Source of the DNA: Tetrahymena elliotti 4EA | Lineage: Eukaryota > Ciliophora > Oligohymenophorea > Hymenostomatida > Tetrahymenidae | Length of the DNA: 64,000 nt | Reading direction: 5' to 3' | Assembly: GCA_000231825.2 (NCBI GenBank) | Contig: JH720297.1 | Span: 432,857-496,856, forward strand | Shown: in pieces, positions 62,164 to 64,000 of the stretch | Position numbering within the stretch: position 1 is the stretch's first letter | Layout: each line of letters starts with the position of its first letter | Notes under the pieces: model-generated | The model's input: only the letters and a program-made list of their open reading frames with translations | Told to the model about the DNA's origin: nothing | The model's database searches: none | Position numbers and translations under genes: made by a program

Positions 62164-64000
62164 ATGAATAAAGAAATTAGAATGATTTATCAAGTAGATA
62201 GTAATTAGAATTCTGAACATGTTGAACAAGCTTTTGAAAATAGTTAAAAAATTTAAATTTTCATTTCAAATAACTCTATGTAGAACACTAAAAATCAAAT
62301 TAATTTACAAGAAAATGAAAGAAGTTTTAATCTAAATGATAGAAGTCAAAGTAGAAATAGTTCTAAAAATTTTTTTATGAAAACTCAAAGTACGCTAATA
62401 GACCAAAAAGATGCATAGTAAGCACACAAATAAAATTTATAAATTAGAAAGTCTGTTAGTTCAAAGGTAATAAGAATGACAACTTCTCAATTCAGCAAAA
62501 GGTAATAACTTATGGACAGTTAGCTAAGGCTTTAAAGTTCTGATTCTAAAAATGCTTATCAGCTTGTAAATAGCCCTTATTCATAAAGACCATTTCAAAA
62601 ATATTGTGTTACTAGCAGAAAAGGTAGCATAGTTCAAACGCCTTAATAGATAGAATAGGCTCCTGCAAGTTTTAGCACTAACAAAAGGTAGTTAGTACAA
62701 TCATCATAGAATGCAGATAAAAATTTCCCTTAAGATCAAATGCCTATGTCACTCCAATATAAAATGTTTTAAGAATCATATTTTTAAAGTTCAAAGAATA
62801 CTACATAGATTCATAATTTTAGTTAAATAAATTCTAGTACCCCAAGATGTGTGAATTCTACCTTTAATAGCAATTTTCTTTCTAATTAGAAAAGTTCTAA
62901 CTTATTGTAGAAGTATTTTAATAACTAGAGTTCAAATGTCTCCAGTGTCAATAAACTATTTAATACTCAAGTTAAAGATGAAAATCCAATTTTCTTTAAT
63001 GACTAAGAAGACATTAGTACAGCTAATCTAGCAAGCAGCACATTAGATCATATTTAAACTACAAATAAAAGTAGCATTTCTTAGTCTAAACTAAATAGTT
63101 TTGTAAAATAATCTTCGAATATGTAGAACTAGAGCTATTTCTCACCAAAAGCAAGTGCGGCTAATACAACGGCAACAACTTACTTTACTAAGGCATCTTT
63201 TCCAAGTTCTCCAAAATAAAACTTTTTTATAACAGAGAACAACACTGAGGATATAATGATGGAGAAATAATATTCTACATTAGATTAGGTGGATGACGAT
63301 AAAGATGAATAGCAAGCAACTCCCTAGAACAATTCATAAAATTTTAAGAATTTCAGTCAAAAAAATAATAAAAAGCTTCCATTTTTGAAGTAAAATAAGG
63401 ATATACACTCTAGAGGATCGCTATTTCATTCACCACTTTTATTAAATTAAGCTTCAGAAAAAAATAGATTAAGTCTATAATAGCAATTTTAATTAGATTA
63501 AATTAAGTAGATGCAAGATTAAGATGATAAATTTTCATATTCACAAAATGATAAATAATCTCAACAAACTCATTCTGAAAATTGTGAATAAGATGAGTTA
63601 ACAAGCTAAGATACATAAAAAGATTAACTAGATGATAAATCTGATGTTTCTTTGCCCTTTAAATAAAAATCACTACTTTAAAACACTAAAGATAAATTAT
63701 ATTATGATCAAATAATGAGCCCACTTAGCTCAAAAAGTGAAATACAGCAAGAAAGATTAAATATAGAAAAACCATCATTGAAATTTTATTAAAAGTTAAA
63801 AAAAATAGATAAAATTACATAAGAAAATGAATTTGATAGAGTAAAGATAAGAAACATTGATTTAGAAACAGCTGTTATTTAAAAGCAATTAAAAAATGCT
63901 ATTTTACCTATAAACCTGAGAAAATTTTATAAAGAAAATATTATTCCTAATAAAAATATCAAATAAAAAACAGATGTAGAAATCCATAATGATAATGCCA
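62164..64000 (+). CDS. Gln/Ser/Asn-rich protein, 3' end outside window
   Basis: ATG 62164 opens a frame with no TGA and no needed intron for 612 codons, to the end of the window. Low-complexity Ser/Gln/Asn with scattered basic residues dominates the first 500 codons (SRNSSKNFFMKTQ, SSNVSSVNKLFNTQ). The last 80 are more ordered and charged (FYQKLKKIDKITQENEF, RNIDLETAVIQKQLKNAIL), perhaps the start of a folded domain lying beyond the window. No motif recognised. Confidence 0.75.

Noticed and set aside
1..64000. CRISPR array, prophage, insertion sequence, ribosome-binding sites or operons
   Set aside because: No regularly spaced repeats, transposase or phage genes were seen, and the genes are spliced eukaryotic ones.

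Overview
This window is nuclear DNA of a ciliate that reads TAA and TAG as glutamine and stops only at TGA. Every convincing reading frame is full of in-frame TAA/TAG and closes at TGA. The sequence is very AT-rich. Most introns are 45-110 bp, with GT/AG ends and T-rich acceptors; a few reach about 430 bp. No excision-type elements or telomeres were seen. The short-to-medium introns, the code and the AT content fit an oligohymenophorean of the Tetrahymena group better than Paramecium, whose introns are usually 20-30 bp; that assignment is inference. One 100-N assembly gap lies inside a coding poly-Asn tract. Standard-code ORF calls are misleading here: they give fragments of genes or frames that do not exist. 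The models below come from reading with the ciliate code; for most, exon phases and total length were checked and are consistent.

Layout. 1-13 kb: the 3' part of a leucine-rich-like gene (+), a doubtful ORF (+), a BUD23 18S rRNA methyltransferase (+), a nine-exon unknown gene (-), a small ORF (+), an intronless Sel1-repeat gene (-) and one or two small spliced genes (-). 12.8-16.4 kb: five near-identical tRNA-Ile(AAU) genes; the fourth is inverted, and a LisH/FOP-like centrosomal gene (-) lies between the third and fourth. 17-24.6 kb: one large sensor-like membrane gene (-) with poly-Asn/Gln regions. 26-34.6 kb: three more minus-strand genes, one with a mitochondrial-type N-terminus and two Gln-rich proteins.

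35-64 kb is mostly plus strand: a zinc-cluster dual-specificity phosphatase, a tail-anchored kinase-like protein, a cyclic-nucleotide-gated-type channel with an unusual pore and a zinc knuckle, a small unknown gene, an EGF/RING-H2 membrane protein (-), ER glucosidase I (GH63), an orphan exon, an 8 kb cysteine-rich multi-span receptor-like gene, and the start of a Gln/Ser/Asn-rich gene that runs off the window.

The genes do not form an operon-like pathway. Themes are membrane sensing and signalling (sensor, channel, phosphatase, receptor, RING protein), secretory quality control (glucosidase I), rRNA modification and basal-body structure. I saw no CRISPR, prophage or transposon. The most interesting items are the channel's non-canonical pore, the DPY-type repeats in the FOP-like protein, the membrane RING protein with an EGF ectodomain, and several unrecognised proteins.
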